Assembly (NCBI GenBank): GCA_027449965.1 | Contig: DAIDKP010000026.1 | Span: 1 to 64,000 of the forward strand | Direction: 5' to 3' | Length of the DNA stretch: 64,000 nt | Origin: Acidobacteriaceae bacterium | GTDB lineage: Bacteria; Acidobacteriota; Terriglobia; Terriglobales; Acidobacteriaceae | Part shown: positions 20,405 to 29,690 of the stretch, piece after piece | Layout: each line of letters starts with the position of its first letter | Numbering within the stretch: position 1 is the first letter of the stretch | The notes under the pieces: model-generated | Database searches by the model: none | What the model saw: the letters and a program-made list of their open reading frames with translations, nothing else | Told to the model about the DNA's origin: nothing | Translations under genes and position numbers: made by a program

Positions 20405-20911
20405 GTGCATTCCCAGCCCACTCATCCGAAGAACCGATGGCTCACCCTGATCGCCGCCTACAAGATTCTTCAGGCGCTGCTGCTAATAAGCGTAGGATTC
20501 GGCGCGCTTCGCCTCATGCACCGCGACATCGCCGATATTCTTGCCAATTTCATCTCCGAGATGCGCTTTCACACCGACGGTCGCCTCGTCAGCTTCCTGC
20601 TTGACAAGGCCGCATCCGTCGACGATCCCATGCTGCGCCGCATCACTGCCTTCGTCTTCGTTTACGCCGGCCTTGGACTCATCGAGGGCATTGGACTGTT
20701 CTTGGAAAAACTCTGGGCCGAATACTTCACGGCCATCATCACCGCTTCATTTCTGCCACTCGAAATCCTGGAGATTCTCCACCGCCTCACCTGGATTCGC
20801 ATCAGCATCTTCGCCGCCAACTTCGCCGTCTTCCTTTACCTGATTGTCGATATTGGCCGGGCCAGCGAACAACGAAGAATTTCCCGCGCTGCAAGAGAAT
20901 CCAGACAGTAA
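20405..20911 (+). CDS. DUF2127-family membrane protein
   Basis: A 168-residue integral membrane protein with about four hydrophobic segments, including LIAAYKILQALLLISVGFGA and FAANFAVFLYLIVDIG. The pattern of a first helix with AAYK, a middle helix with YAGLGLIEGIGLFLEKLWAE and a later LPLEILEILHR fits DUF2127. GTG start with AGGAG upstream (20391-20395). Function of the family is unknown. It stands alone between fasciclin and the division cluster. Confidence 0.78.
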   Translation: MHSQPTHPKNRWLTLIAAYKILQALLLISVGFGALRLMHRDIADILANFISEMRFHTDGRLVSFLLDKAASVDDPMLRRITAFVFVYAGLGLIEGIGLFLEKLWAEYFTAIITASFLPLEILEILHRLTWIRISIFAANFAVFLYLIVDIGRASEQRRISRAARESRQ

Positions 20912-21050
20912 ACACTACATCGTGTATGCATTCTTTAATCCGCTACATTCTGTAGACGGTCACCGCAGCACGTCCGACCTCATCCACGCAAATTGCCCTG
21001 AAATCCCTGTAATGGAGGTTGTCCTTCCGTACACGCAAAACTCTCGCTTC

Positions 21051-21085
21051 TGGAATTAAGTGGAATTTTTTGGCAAAAAGTGGGA
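21051..21085 (+). promoter_or_regulatory. MraZ operator: four TGGNA boxes at exact 10-bp spacing
   Basis: TGGAA (21051), TGGAA (21061), TGGCA (21071) and TGGGA (21081) are direct repeats, each followed by five spacer bases. MraZ of other bacteria is known to bind TGGGN-N5 direct repeats upstream of its own gene. The array ends 86 nt before the mraZ ATG and is the obvious autoregulatory operator of the division and cell-wall cluster. A TTGGCA (21070-21075) inside it could act as a -35 element; no good -10 partner was found. Confidence 0.85.
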
Positions 21086-21171
21086 TATTTCATCTAGCTT
21101 CACGTAAGATGAAGTTCAGTTTCAGGGCTTAGTGGTTTGTTCTGCTTACGTCCAAAAAACCGAGGCGAATC

Positions 21172-21657
21172 ATGTTTCGAGGTTCCTACGAGGCAAAAGT
21201 CGATGACAAAGGCCGCTTCAAGCTGCCTGCTGGATTCATGAAAGTCATCCAGCAGAAGCAGTATGGCGCGGAGTTTTTCATCACCTCGTTCGACGGGCAG
21301 ATCGGTGAGATATGGCCGCTTCCTGAGTGGGAAAAGAAGGAAGCCGAATGGGCCTTGATCCCTGACGAATCGCGCGAGAAACAGCGCTTTCTCGATCAGG
21401 TCAACTTTTACGGCCAGCAGGTCGAAATCGACAGTCAGGATCGCCTGCTTGTTCCTCAGCGACTCCGCGCACGAGCCGCACTGGTCGGCGAGGTCGATAT
21501 CCTCGGCTCCGGCCGTTCCATGAAGATTGCAAACCACCAGGTGATGCAGCGGCGCGTCGAGGCCGAGGCGGCTCTGGCGGCAGATTCCCTCCCCGTCATC
21601 TCCATGGCCGATGCCATGGACTTCATGGCCGGTCAGGGTAAAACAGGGCGGAGTTGA
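21172..21657 (+). CDS. mraZ: Transcriptional regulator MraZ
   Basis: First gene of the dcw cluster and its usual repressor. The 161-residue protein has two AbrB/MraZ-type swapped-hairpin domains, each with its DxxxR loop: KVDDKGRFKLP near residue 13 and DSQDRLLVPQRLR near residue 90. It is about 10-15 residues longer than common MraZ proteins because of a C-terminal extension. The ATG follows GAGGCG. Four MraZ boxes lie upstream, and rsmH starts 22 nt after the stop. Confidence 0.96.
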   Translation: MFRGSYEAKVDDKGRFKLPAGFMKVIQQKQYGAEFFITSFDGQIGEIWPLPEWEKKEAEWALIPDESREKQRFLDQVNFYGQQVEIDSQDRLLVPQRLRARAALVGEVDILGSGRSMKIANHQVMQRRVEAEAALAADSLPVISMADAMDFMAGQGKTGRS

Positions 21658-21679
21658 TTTGACCCCCCAGGGGGAGCGC

Positions 21680-22654
21680 ATGTTGCAAACGTCGCATGTG
21701 CCGGTTCTTACACAGCAGGTTTTGGAGTATCTCGCTCCCCGTCCCGGTGGCGTGTACGTCGACTGCACGCTTGGATTCGCCGGTCATGCCAGCGAAATCG
21801 CTCGATGTATCGGCGCACAGGGACATCTGATCGGCTTCGATCGTGACCCGCAGGCGCTCGCATTGGCTCAGCAAAAGCTCGACCTGCTGGCTGCCGAACT
21901 GGGTGCATCGATGCCGCGCATCACCTTGATCGGGGAGCCATTCAGCCGCATCGCGGCTCACCTCGCGCCGCTTTCCATCGATGGCATTCTGGCTGACTTC
22001 GGCGTCAGCAGCATGCAGCTCGATCAGCCCCAGCGAGGCTTCAGTTTTCAGGCGGACGGACCGCTGGACATGCGTCAGGATACGCGCCAGTCGCTCACCG
22101 CCGAACAGGTGGTAAATGAGATGGACGAAAAGCTTCTCGCCAATCTTATTTACGAATATGGAGAAGAGAGGAGGTCGTGGAGAATCGCCAGAGCTATTGT
22201 CCGGGCGCGTCCGATCGCTACCACCAGCCAATTGGCCAGGGTAGTCGCCGGATGCGTCCCGACAATAAAATCCGAGCGCATTCATCCCGCCACTCGCACC
22301 TTTCAGGCTCTCCGTATTTATGTCAATCGTGAGCTGGATGAGATTCGCGACCTGCTCCATGCAGTTCCGAAGCTGCTCCGGCCAGGGGGAAGAGTCGTGG
22401 CCATCAGCTTTCACTCGCTGGAAGACCGCATCGTCAAGGACGAGTTCCGAGACGGCGCCGCGCAGCAGATATGGTCCCTGCTCACGCGTAAGCCCGTCAC
22501 GGCCAGTGACGATGAAATTGCCCTCAATCCCCGCGCACGCAGCGCAAAGTTACGAGCCGCACAGCGAATCGAACCCTCGCAAATCAGCAATCCGCAACAC
22601 CGCAACAGCACCAGACATTCCACACGGGAGCAAATCCGATGGCCAGCTATGTAG
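21680..22654 (+). CDS. rsmH: 16S rRNA (cytosine(1402)-N4)-methyltransferase
   Basis: SAM-dependent methyltransferase (formerly MraW) for C1402 of 16S rRNA, a constant member of the dcw cluster. The 324-residue protein has HVPVLTQQVLEYL at the start, the SAM loop VDCTLGFAGHA, DFGVSSMQLDQPQRGFSF and the late FHSLEDRIVKDEFR. ATG 21680 follows GGGGGAG; a longer frame starting within mraZ is not supported. A run of six C directly precedes this Shine-Dalgarno and could pair with it. The 3' end overlaps ftsL by 16 nt. Confidence 0.96.
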   Translation: MLQTSHVPVLTQQVLEYLAPRPGGVYVDCTLGFAGHASEIARCIGAQGHLIGFDRDPQALALAQQKLDLLAAELGASMPRITLIGEPFSRIAAHLAPLSIDGILADFGVSSMQLDQPQRGFSFQADGPLDMRQDTRQSLTAEQVVNEMDEKLLANLIYEYGEERRSWRIARAIVRARPIATTSQLARVVAGCVPTIKSERIHPATRTFQALRIYVNRELDEIRDLLHAVPKLLRPGGRVVAISFHSLEDRIVKDEFRDGAAQQIWSLLTRKPVTASDDEIALNPRARSAKLRAAQRIEPSQISNPQHRNSTRHSTREQIRWPAM

Positions 22655-23151
22655 CCGAGTATTTGGGTGCCGGGCGCAGTGCTTCCCGGCAAATTGAAGA
22701 ACACAATGCGCAGCTTTTTGCTGCCCAGCAGCGACTCCGTCGCGGACCCACCATCGAGGTCTTTTTCCCTCGCCGCATCGACAACTCGCGCCTCGTCAAA
22801 GCGCCGGATATGGCGCGTCTGCACGAGATGCGTCTCTTCACGGCTGCCTGCGTCGTCTTTTTCACGCTGGTCATGGTCTACGGTTGGCAGCACTTCAGCT
22901 CCATCGAGCTTGGCTACCGCGTCGAGACGAAGAAGCAGCAACTGGAGCAGCTTCAGGAGCAGAATCGCCAGCTTCGACTCACCCAGGCTGAGCTTGCCCA
23001 GCCCCAGCGCATCGACGCTATCGCTCGCCAGATGGGCCTGGATGTTGTCCGTCCCGATCAGGTTGTACGCGTCAGTGACAGCCTTCCGGCATCCGCTCCT
23101 GTCCTGGCGCAAAGCGCTCCACCACCGCTGGTCGCCTCCGGTGGACGCTGA
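22639..23151 (+). CDS. ftsL: Cell division protein FtsL (putative)
   Basis: Position between rsmH and ftsI, and architecture, identify it: an N-terminal cytoplasmic part of about 64 residues, one transmembrane helix (about 66-83), then a periplasmic leucine-zipper-like coiled coil (KKQQLEQLQEQNRQLRLTQ) and a proline/alanine-rich tail. FtsL bridges FtsB/FtsQ to FtsWI. Sequence conservation is low in the family, so the call relies on context and topology. The cytoplasmic part is longer than in E. coli FtsL. The ATG overlaps the end of rsmH, giving coupled translation. Confidence 0.85.
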   Translation: MASYVAEYLGAGRSASRQIEEHNAQLFAAQQRLRRGPTIEVFFPRRIDNSRLVKAPDMARLHEMRLFTAACVVFFTLVMVYGWQHFSSIELGYRVETKKQQLEQLQEQNRQLRLTQAELAQPQRIDAIARQMGLDVVRPDQVVRVSDSLPASAPVLAQSAPPPLVASGGR

Positions 23152-23205
23152 GCGCAGCCATTCCTCCTGTTCACTCACAGCAGTACATTTTTCGGAGCAG
23201 CCGCA

Positions 23206-25446
23206 GTGCCGGAGACCAACCCACGAGCCAATCGCAGTTTCAACATCCGAAGCGCCGCCGCCCCATTGCTTCGCTTTCGTTACTGGCTCATCTGTCTTTT
23301 TCTTCTCCTCTGGGTCACGCTCATCTTTCTTCGCCTCTTCACGCTTCAGGTCGTGCGCCATCATGAATTTGACGAACGCGCCCAGCGTCAGCAGCAGCAC
23401 ACCTTTGAGGTTGCCCCGCGCCGTGGTCTGCTCTATGACCGAAATCTCCACGAACTGGCCACCACCGTCCTCAGCGACTCCATCTACGCTGTTCCCTCGG
23501 ATCTGGCCGACAAGCAGGCCCTTGCGCGGCAGCTCTCGGCCATCGTCCACACCGACCCCGACGACAGCTACACCTCGGAAAAGCAGATACTGGCTCGTCT
23601 CAACGCTTCGCGCAGCTTTGCCTGGATCGCTCGTCGTCTGCCGACCAATCTTTCCGCCCGCATTCTGGCTCTGAATCTCAAAGGCATCTACGTTCAGAAA
23701 GAATTTCAACGATCCTATCCCGATAGCCAGATGGCCGCGCAGGTGCTTGGCTACGTCGGCGTCGATGACAACGGCCTGGGCGGTCTGGAACAAAAATACA
23801 ACCCCGGTCTTCACGGTCAGCCCGGACGCATGTACGCCGCTCTCGACGCGCGCCGTCGCGTGCTCGGTTCCACCGTCAAAGCTCCCGAACCCGGAGAAAA
23901 CCTCGTCCTCACCCTCGATGAAAATATCCAGTACATCGCCGAGCGTGCTCTCGATCGCGCCATGGATCGCACCCATGCGGACAACGGAACCGTTGTCGTT
24001 CAAGACGTACACACAGGGCAGATTCTCGCTCTCGCGATCCGCCCGACCTTCGATCCCAATCACTTTCGCCACGCCACGCCGGCCTTGCTTCGCGACCACG
24101 CCGTCAGCGATGTCTACGAGCCGGGATCGATCTTCAAGCTGGTTACCTACTCTGCCGCAATGGACATGAAGGTGACGACGCCGGATGAGATTATCGACTG
24201 CCAGGGCGGCAAGATGACGCTAGCCGGACGCGTCATCCATGACGACAAATCGGATCACTACGGCAAGATTCCGGTCCGCGAAGCACTCGCTCATTCCAGC
24301 AACGTGGCTGCCATCAAGACCGCGCTCAAAGTTGGCCAGAATCAGTTTTACCAGTACATTCGCGCCTTCGGTTTCGGTCAGCGTTCCAACGTCGAGTTGC
24401 CCGGCGAAACACGAGGCCTGCTTCGTCCCGTCTCCAAGTGGGGACCATCTTCCATCGGCTCCATTGCCATGGGCCAGGAAGTTGCCGTAACCCCCGTCCA
24501 GCTTGTCACCATGGTCTCCACCATCGCCAACGGAGGTGTCTATCTGCCCCCGCACATCGTACTCCAGACTCACTCAAGCCAGACCGGCGATCCAGAGAGC
24601 GGTTTGACAGCGCACCCGGTTCGCTACGGCGAAGATTTGCCGGATCCACTCCCGGTTGGCGCGCACCGGGTCATCTCTACCCTTGCCGCCGCACAGATGC
24701 GCAGCATGATGCAGGATGTAATTCTGGAAGGCACAGGACGCCCGGCCCAGTTGAACGGCTACTCCGCCGGCGGCAAAACTGGCACGGCGCAAAAGATCGA
24801 TCCCGCCACCCACCGTTACTCCAAAACGATGCACTTTGCTTCGTTCGTCGGCTTTGCTCCGGTCAATTCCCCCGTGATCTCCATCGCCATTGTCTTTGAC
24901 GATCCACGCGGAGCCTACTATGGCACAACGGTTGCCGCGCCTGTCTTTGCGGAGGTCGCTCAGGATGTGCTCGAGTATCTGAACATCCCGCACGATCAGC
25001 CCGTCCACGCTTCACGCCCCAGCCCGCTGCCTGAGCGTGGCGTAGAGGTGGAGCACGAACAGACAGGTGACCCCGCCGCGCTGCTCCAGGCATTGCAGGA
25101 GTTGCCCAACGACGATCCCCTTCGTCAGCCCGTCTCTGCCGCTTCGCATCTGCCGGATTCCGTCTCTTCGGCTGCACCGGACTCGACCACTCTCAGCACC
25201 GCCGAGCCGGTCTCTGCATCTGCCAGCTCACCGCCGCCGTCTCCCACCGTTGCCATCGCGCATACCTTCGCCACCATCCCTACGCCATCCTTTGTCGGAC
25301 TGCCTCTGCGAGCCGCCGTCGAACGCGCCGCGCAGGCAGGCCTGGTTCTTCATCTCGATGGCAGCGGCATTGCACGAATGCAGCAACCCGCCGCCGGCAC
25401 TCCGCTCAATCCGGGCAGCACCGTCACCGTCCATTTTGCACCGTAA
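23206..25446 (+). CDS. ftsI: Division-specific peptidoglycan transpeptidase (PBP3/FtsI) with C-terminal PASTA domain
   Basis: Septal D,D-transpeptidase that partners FtsW. The 746-residue protein has one N-terminal membrane anchor (about residues 25-50), a dimerisation/pedestal region and the transpeptidase domain with all three active-site motifs: S308-I-F-K311, S364-S-N and K524-T-G. A proline/serine-rich linker (about 625-690) leads to one PASTA domain (TPSFVGLPLRAAVERAAQAG). E. coli FtsI lacks PASTA; spore-formers and other lineages carry it. GTG start with CGGAG upstream. An SpoVD-like name would also fit. Confidence 0.95.
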   Translation: MPETNPRANRSFNIRSAAAPLLRFRYWLICLFLLLWVTLIFLRLFTLQVVRHHEFDERAQRQQQHTFEVAPRRGLLYDRNLHELATTVLSDSIYAVPSDLADKQALARQLSAIVHTDPDDSYTSEKQILARLNASRSFAWIARRLPTNLSARILALNLKGIYVQKEFQRSYPDSQMAAQVLGYVGVDDNGLGGLEQKYNPGLHGQPGRMYAALDARRRVLGSTVKAPEPGENLVLTLDENIQYIAERALDRAMDRTHADNGTVVVQDVHTGQILALAIRPTFDPNHFRHATPALLRDHAVSDVYEPGSIFKLVTYSAAMDMKVTTPDEIIDCQGGKMTLAGRVIHDDKSDHYGKIPVREALAHSSNVAAIKTALKVGQNQFYQYIRAFGFGQRSNVELPGETRGLLRPVSKWGPSSIGSIAMGQEVAVTPVQLVTMVSTIANGGVYLPPHIVLQTHSSQTGDPESGLTAHPVRYGEDLPDPLPVGAHRVISTLAAAQMRSMMQDVILEGTGRPAQLNGYSAGGKTGTAQKIDPATHRYSKTMHFASFVGFAPVNSPVISIAIVFDDPRGAYYGTTVAAPVFAEVAQDVLEYLNIPHDQPVHASRPSPLPERGVEVEHEQTGDPAALLQALQELPNDDPLRQPVSAASHLPDSVSSAAPDSTTLSTAEPVSASASSPPPSPTVAIAHTFATIPTPSFVGLPLRAAVERAAQAGLVLHLDGSGIARMQQPAAGTPLNPGSTVTVHFAP

Positions 25447-25466
25447 AATAGCAGTTCAAGGCACCC

Positions 25467-26993
25467 ATGCAGCCATCTACCAAAACCTGGAGCGCCATCG
25501 CTGCCGAGGTCACAGCGCTCGCTCGCCGCGATGCTTCCGTTGCCTCGCTATCCATTACGGCCATCGAATACGACTCGCGCCGTCTTCAGCCCGGAGCCAT
25601 CTTCGTCGCCATGCGCGGCGGCGTCACTGATGGCAACCGCTACCTCCAGGCCGCCATCGACGCCGGCGCCTCGGCCATCCTCACCGATTCGCAGGAGGCT
25701 TTTGCCGCGCTCGCTCTTTCAGCGCCGCAGCTCCCCTGTCTGCTTGTCCAGCATGGTCGTCAAGCGCTGGCTCAGGCTGCCTCTGCATTCTTCAGCCATC
25801 CTGAACAGCAGGTGCGCTCCACCGGCATCACCGGTACCAACGGCAAAACCACCACCGCATTCCTCACGGAATCCCTGCTTCGCGCCAACCACCGAAAAAC
25901 CGTCATGATCGGCACCATCGAATATCACATCGTCGATCAGATTGTTCCCTCGCCACACACCACACCTGAATCCCGCGACCTCTTCGAGTGGATGGCCCTC
26001 GGCGTCGCTCGTGCCGCCACCGAACTCGTCACCGAAGTCTCCAGCCACGCGCTCGATCAGGGCCGTGTCGCCGGCATTCCCTTCGATGTCGCCGTCTTCA
26101 CCAATCTCACCCAGGACCATCTCGACTATCACGGCACTATGGAAGCTTATCGGGATGCAAAAGCTCTGCTCTTTGACGGTACGCGCTATCCCGCGCCGCG
26201 CGTCGCCATCCTCAACGCGGATGATCCCGCGTCGCCTCACTTCGTTCAAGCTGCACTCGCTGCCGGTTCTCAGCTCGTTCTCTATGGTCTCGATGCCGGC
26301 GACTGGTGCGCGCAAAACATCGAGTTCACGCCAACCGGATCGCGCTTTCTGCTTCAATCACCCTTCGGTCTGGACGCAGTTCAGTCGCCGCTGATGGGAC
26401 AGGTCAACATCCTCAATCTTCTGGCAGCGCTTGCCGCCGCCTCCGCGCGCGGCGTCGATTGGGACTCGCTGCTTGCCGCCATTCCTCACCTTCGTCCCGT
26501 TCCCGGCCGCTTCGAGCCAGTCCACTGCGGCCAGCCTTTCACCGTTCTCGTGGACTACGCTCACACCGACGATGCCCTGCGCAATCTGCTGCCCATCGCG
26601 CGCCGTGCTGCTCCCGGCGGACGCGTGCTCACTCTCTTCGGCTGCGGTGGTGATCGTGATCGCACCAAACGTCCGCGCATGGGTCGCGCCGCGGGTGAGG
26701 GAAGCGATCTCGTCATTCTCACCAGCGACAATCCCCGCTCAGAAGACCCGCTATCGATCCTCAGCGAAATTCTTCCCGGCCTTGAATCCACACATACTCC
26801 ATTTCTCGTCGAGGTCGATCGTGCTCGCGCCATCGCACTTGCTCTCCGTCAGGCGCAGCCCGGCGATATCGTCGTGCTCGCCGGCAAAGGCCATGAGAAG
26901 GTACAGATTCTGCGTGACGGCGTGATACCGTTTGACGATGCGGAGATTGCCCGCTCCGCACTGCACTCTCTGGGTTGGAGCTGCCCCGCATGA
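25467..26993 (+). CDS. murE: UDP-N-acetylmuramoyl-L-alanyl-D-glutamate--2,6-diaminopimelate ligase
   Basis: Adds the third residue of the peptidoglycan stem peptide at the expense of ATP. The 508-residue Mur ligase has the P-loop GITGTNGKTTT near residue 120 and the substrate-discriminating motif DNPR near residue 421, which marks meso-diaminopimelate rather than lysine as the amino acid used. Other landmarks are VDYAHTDDALRN and GCGGDRDRTKRP. ATG start 20 nt after ftsI; the stop overlaps the murF start as ATGA. Confidence 0.97.
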   Translation: MQPSTKTWSAIAAEVTALARRDASVASLSITAIEYDSRRLQPGAIFVAMRGGVTDGNRYLQAAIDAGASAILTDSQEAFAALALSAPQLPCLLVQHGRQALAQAASAFFSHPEQQVRSTGITGTNGKTTTAFLTESLLRANHRKTVMIGTIEYHIVDQIVPSPHTTPESRDLFEWMALGVARAATELVTEVSSHALDQGRVAGIPFDVAVFTNLTQDHLDYHGTMEAYRDAKALLFDGTRYPAPRVAILNADDPASPHFVQAALAAGSQLVLYGLDAGDWCAQNIEFTPTGSRFLLQSPFGLDAVQSPLMGQVNILNLLAALAAASARGVDWDSLLAAIPHLRPVPGRFEPVHCGQPFTVLVDYAHTDDALRNLLPIARRAAPGGRVLTLFGCGGDRDRTKRPRMGRAAGEGSDLVILTSDNPRSEDPLSILSEILPGLESTHTPFLVEVDRARAIALALRQAQPGDIVVLAGKGHEKVQILRDGVIPFDDAEIARSALHSLGWSCPA

Positions 26994-28402
26994 AACTCAC
27001 GCTCGCTGAGATCGCTCTCGCCTGTGCTGCCCGTCTTGAAGCGCCTGCCGCCATCGCCAATGCCGGGGCAATGGAAGCGCTCGGGTACGCCATTGACTCA
27101 CGCACCCTGCTGCCCGGCCAGCTTTTCTTCGCCGTACGCGGTGAGCGACTCGATGGGCATGATTTTCTCGCCGCCGCTTTGGAGCGCGGCGCAGTCGGCG
27201 CGGTCGTCTCCATCGCTCGTCTCGCGCAATTGTCTGACGATGTTCTGGCCGCGCCACTGCTGATCGTCGAAGACCCGCTGGTCGCTCTTCAGGCCGTGGC
27301 GGCGCATGTCCGACGCCTCTGGGGTCGTCGTCTCGTCGGCATCACCGGCAGCGCCGGCAAAACCTCGACCAAGGAAGCAGTAGCTGCCGCTCTCGGCGCG
27401 CGCTTTCGAGTCCTCAAGACTCAGGGCAATCTCAACAACGGCTTCGGCCTGCCGCTTCAGTTGCTACAGCTTGAGCCGGAGCATGAGATTGCCGTGCTGG
27501 AGATGGGCATGAACCACGCCGGGGAGATCGCCCAACTCGCCCGCATCGCCGCTCCCGACTGGGGTCTCGTCACCAACGTCGGCATGGCCCACATCCAGAA
27601 CTTTCCTGACGGCCAGGATGGCATCGCTCGCGCCAAATACGAACTTATTGCCTCTCTGCCAGCCACCGGCGTCGCTTTCCTCAACTGCTCCGATCCCTAC
27701 GTCAGCCAGTTCGGACGCGACTTTATCGGCAAGGTCGTCTACTTCGGCGATGGACCCTGCGCAGACCCAGCGCTTACTTCGCTCAGCGAGCGCGACGATG
27801 GACTGCACCTTCAATTCACGCTCCACGGTCAGCAGGCACAGCTTTCCCTGCGCCTGCCTGGTCGTCATCAGGCCATCAATGCCATGGCCGCCATCGCGGT
27901 CGCCGTGGAAGCCGGTGTCCCGCTCGACGCCGCTCTTGCCGCTCTTGCCGCGCTCACGCCTTCTGATCGTCGTGGCCAGCTTGAAACCATCCACGGCGTC
28001 ACCATTCTCAATGATTGCTACAACTCCAATCCGGAAGCGCTTCGCTCCATGATCGCCACGCTTGCCGCGCGTTCCTTGCCTCAGCCCAATGCAAGACGCA
28101 TCCTCATCGCCGGTGAAATGCTGGAGCTTGGCACCTACGCCGCCGACGCTCACGCCGCCTGTGGACTGGCCGCGGCTCAGGTCGGCATCGATATCGTCGT
28201 TGGCGTCTCCGGCAACGCCGTCCACCTTGTGCGCGCCGCTGCGGAGGCCGGCACCATGTCCGTCTTCCTGCCCGATTCTGCCGCTGCCGGCCAGTGGATG
28301 CGTCGCCACCTTCGCCCCGGCGATCAGCTTCTGCTCAAAGGCTCCCGCGGCGTCCGCCTGGAGACTGCGCTGGCCGCCTTTGCCGCTTCGTCCACCGGAT
28401 AA
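26990..28402 (+). CDS. murF: UDP-N-acetylmuramoyl-tripeptide--D-alanyl-D-alanine ligase
   Basis: Attaches D-Ala-D-Ala to the muramoyl tripeptide. The 470-residue protein carries the P-loop GITGSAGKTSTKE, EMGMNHAGEI and the late NDCYNSNPEALRSM motif typical of MurF. The start at 26990 (MKLTLAEIALACAA) overlaps the murE stop as ATGA; the slightly longer frame is not needed. No ddl gene is in the window, so the D-Ala-D-Ala donor enzyme must be elsewhere. Confidence 0.97.
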   Translation: MKLTLAEIALACAARLEAPAAIANAGAMEALGYAIDSRTLLPGQLFFAVRGERLDGHDFLAAALERGAVGAVVSIARLAQLSDDVLAAPLLIVEDPLVALQAVAAHVRRLWGRRLVGITGSAGKTSTKEAVAAALGARFRVLKTQGNLNNGFGLPLQLLQLEPEHEIAVLEMGMNHAGEIAQLARIAAPDWGLVTNVGMAHIQNFPDGQDGIARAKYELIASLPATGVAFLNCSDPYVSQFGRDFIGKVVYFGDGPCADPALTSLSERDDGLHLQFTLHGQQAQLSLRLPGRHQAINAMAAIAVAVEAGVPLDAALAALAALTPSDRRGQLETIHGVTILNDCYNSNPEALRSMIATLAARSLPQPNARRILIAGEMLELGTYAADAHAACGLAAAQVGIDIVVGVSGNAVHLVRAAAEAGTMSVFLPDSAAAGQWMRRHLRPGDQLLLKGSRGVRLETALAAFAASSTG

Positions 28403-28479
28403 AGCACAACGCTCCCCGTCGGCGATACAATCACTTTCGATCCTTCACCTTCGCTCTCGCACGCAACACTGGAGGCCGC

Positions 28480-29613
28480 TTGCTCTACTGGCTGCTTTAC
28501 GAAAAGCTCTTCCCCTACTTTCATCCGTTTCGCATCTTTCGCTATCTCACCTTTCGCACCGCCTTCGCCTCGCTCACCGCGCTGCTGATTGCACTGGTGA
28601 TCGGCCCATTTGTGATTGACAAGCTTCGCGAATTCCAGATTGGCCAGTACATCCGCGAAGAGGGACCGGAATCGCACCGCAAGAAATCCGGCACTCCCAC
28701 CATGGGTGGCGTTCTCATCGCCATAGCCATTCTGCTCCCGACGCTTCTCTGGTCCGATCTTTCCAATCCCTTCGTCTGGATCGTCATGCTCTCCACCCTT
28801 GCCTTCGGAGCCATCGGCTTTGCCGACGATTACATCAAAGTCGTCCAGCGTCGCAATCTCGGTCTCCGTGCTCGCGCCAAAACCCTGCTTCAGGTCGCCG
28901 TCTCCTGCGCCATCGCCGCCGCACTTGTTGTTCTCCAGCAGTTGCATCTTTTCACCACCAATCTCACCGTGCCGTTTCTCAAAAGCTGGCATCCCGCCAT
29001 GACCTGGACCTGGCTTGGCGCAGTCACGCATCTGGGCTGGCTTGCTTTTCTCCCCTTCGTTCTCTTTGTCGTGCTGGTGCTGGTCGGCTCTTCCAACGCT
29101 GTCAACCTCACTGACGGTCTTGACGGGCTGGCCATCGGCTGCACCATCATCTCTGCCGGCGCACTCACCGTGCTCACCTACGTCAGCGGTCACGTCGTCT
29201 TTGCCGACTACCTTGAACTCCAGCGTATGCCACTCGTCGGAGAAATCACGGTCTTCTGCGGAGCCATGGTCGGAGCCTCCATCGGCTTCCTCTGGTACAA
29301 CGCCCACCCCGCAGAGATATTCATGGGCGACGTCGGTTCACTCGCTCTCGGCGGAGCCATCGCCACCGTCGCCGTCATCATCCGCCAGGAACTGTTGCTG
29401 CCCTTTATCGGCGGCATCTTCGTCCTCGAAGCGCTCTCCGTCATGCTTCAGGTCGGCAGCTACAAGCTGCGCAAAAAGCGCATCTTCAAGATGGCTCCTC
29501 TGCATCATCATTTTGAGCTGCTGGGCTGGAAGGAATCCAAGGTCATCGCCCGTTTCTGGATCGCAGCACTCGTCTTCGCGCTCTTTGCTCTCACCACTCT
29601 CAAACTGCGTTAG
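28480..29613 (+). CDS. mraY: Phospho-N-acetylmuramoyl-pentapeptide-transferase
   Basis: Integral membrane enzyme that makes lipid I from UDP-MurNAc-pentapeptide and undecaprenyl phosphate. The start is a TTG at 28480: GGAGG lies four bases upstream and the product then begins LYWLLYEKLFPYF as in other MraY proteins; longer versions would run into murF. The 377-residue product has about ten membrane helices, the Mg-binding DDYIKV near the N-terminal third, NLTDGLDGLA and MGDVGSLALGG, plus the conserved MAPLHHHFE near the end. Confidence 0.95.
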   Translation: MLYWLLYEKLFPYFHPFRIFRYLTFRTAFASLTALLIALVIGPFVIDKLREFQIGQYIREEGPESHRKKSGTPTMGGVLIAIAILLPTLLWSDLSNPFVWIVMLSTLAFGAIGFADDYIKVVQRRNLGLRARAKTLLQVAVSCAIAAALVVLQQLHLFTTNLTVPFLKSWHPAMTWTWLGAVTHLGWLAFLPFVLFVVLVLVGSSNAVNLTDGLDGLAIGCTIISAGALTVLTYVSGHVVFADYLELQRMPLVGEITVFCGAMVGASIGFLWYNAHPAEIFMGDVGSLALGGAIATVAVIIRQELLLPFIGGIFVLEALSVMLQVGSYKLRKKRIFKMAPLHHHFELLGWKESKVIARFWIAALVFALFALTTLKLR

Positions 29614-29690
29614 ACCGGTAATCGATCCCGATACTGACGCAAACCCCGTCCTGGTGAAACAATGGTCCTGTCACGCTTCAGGAGTCCGGA

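Noticed and set aside
22411-24099. 562-codon minus-strand frame across rsmH, ftsL and ftsI
   Set aside because: Antisense to three well-identified genes and without recognisable domains.
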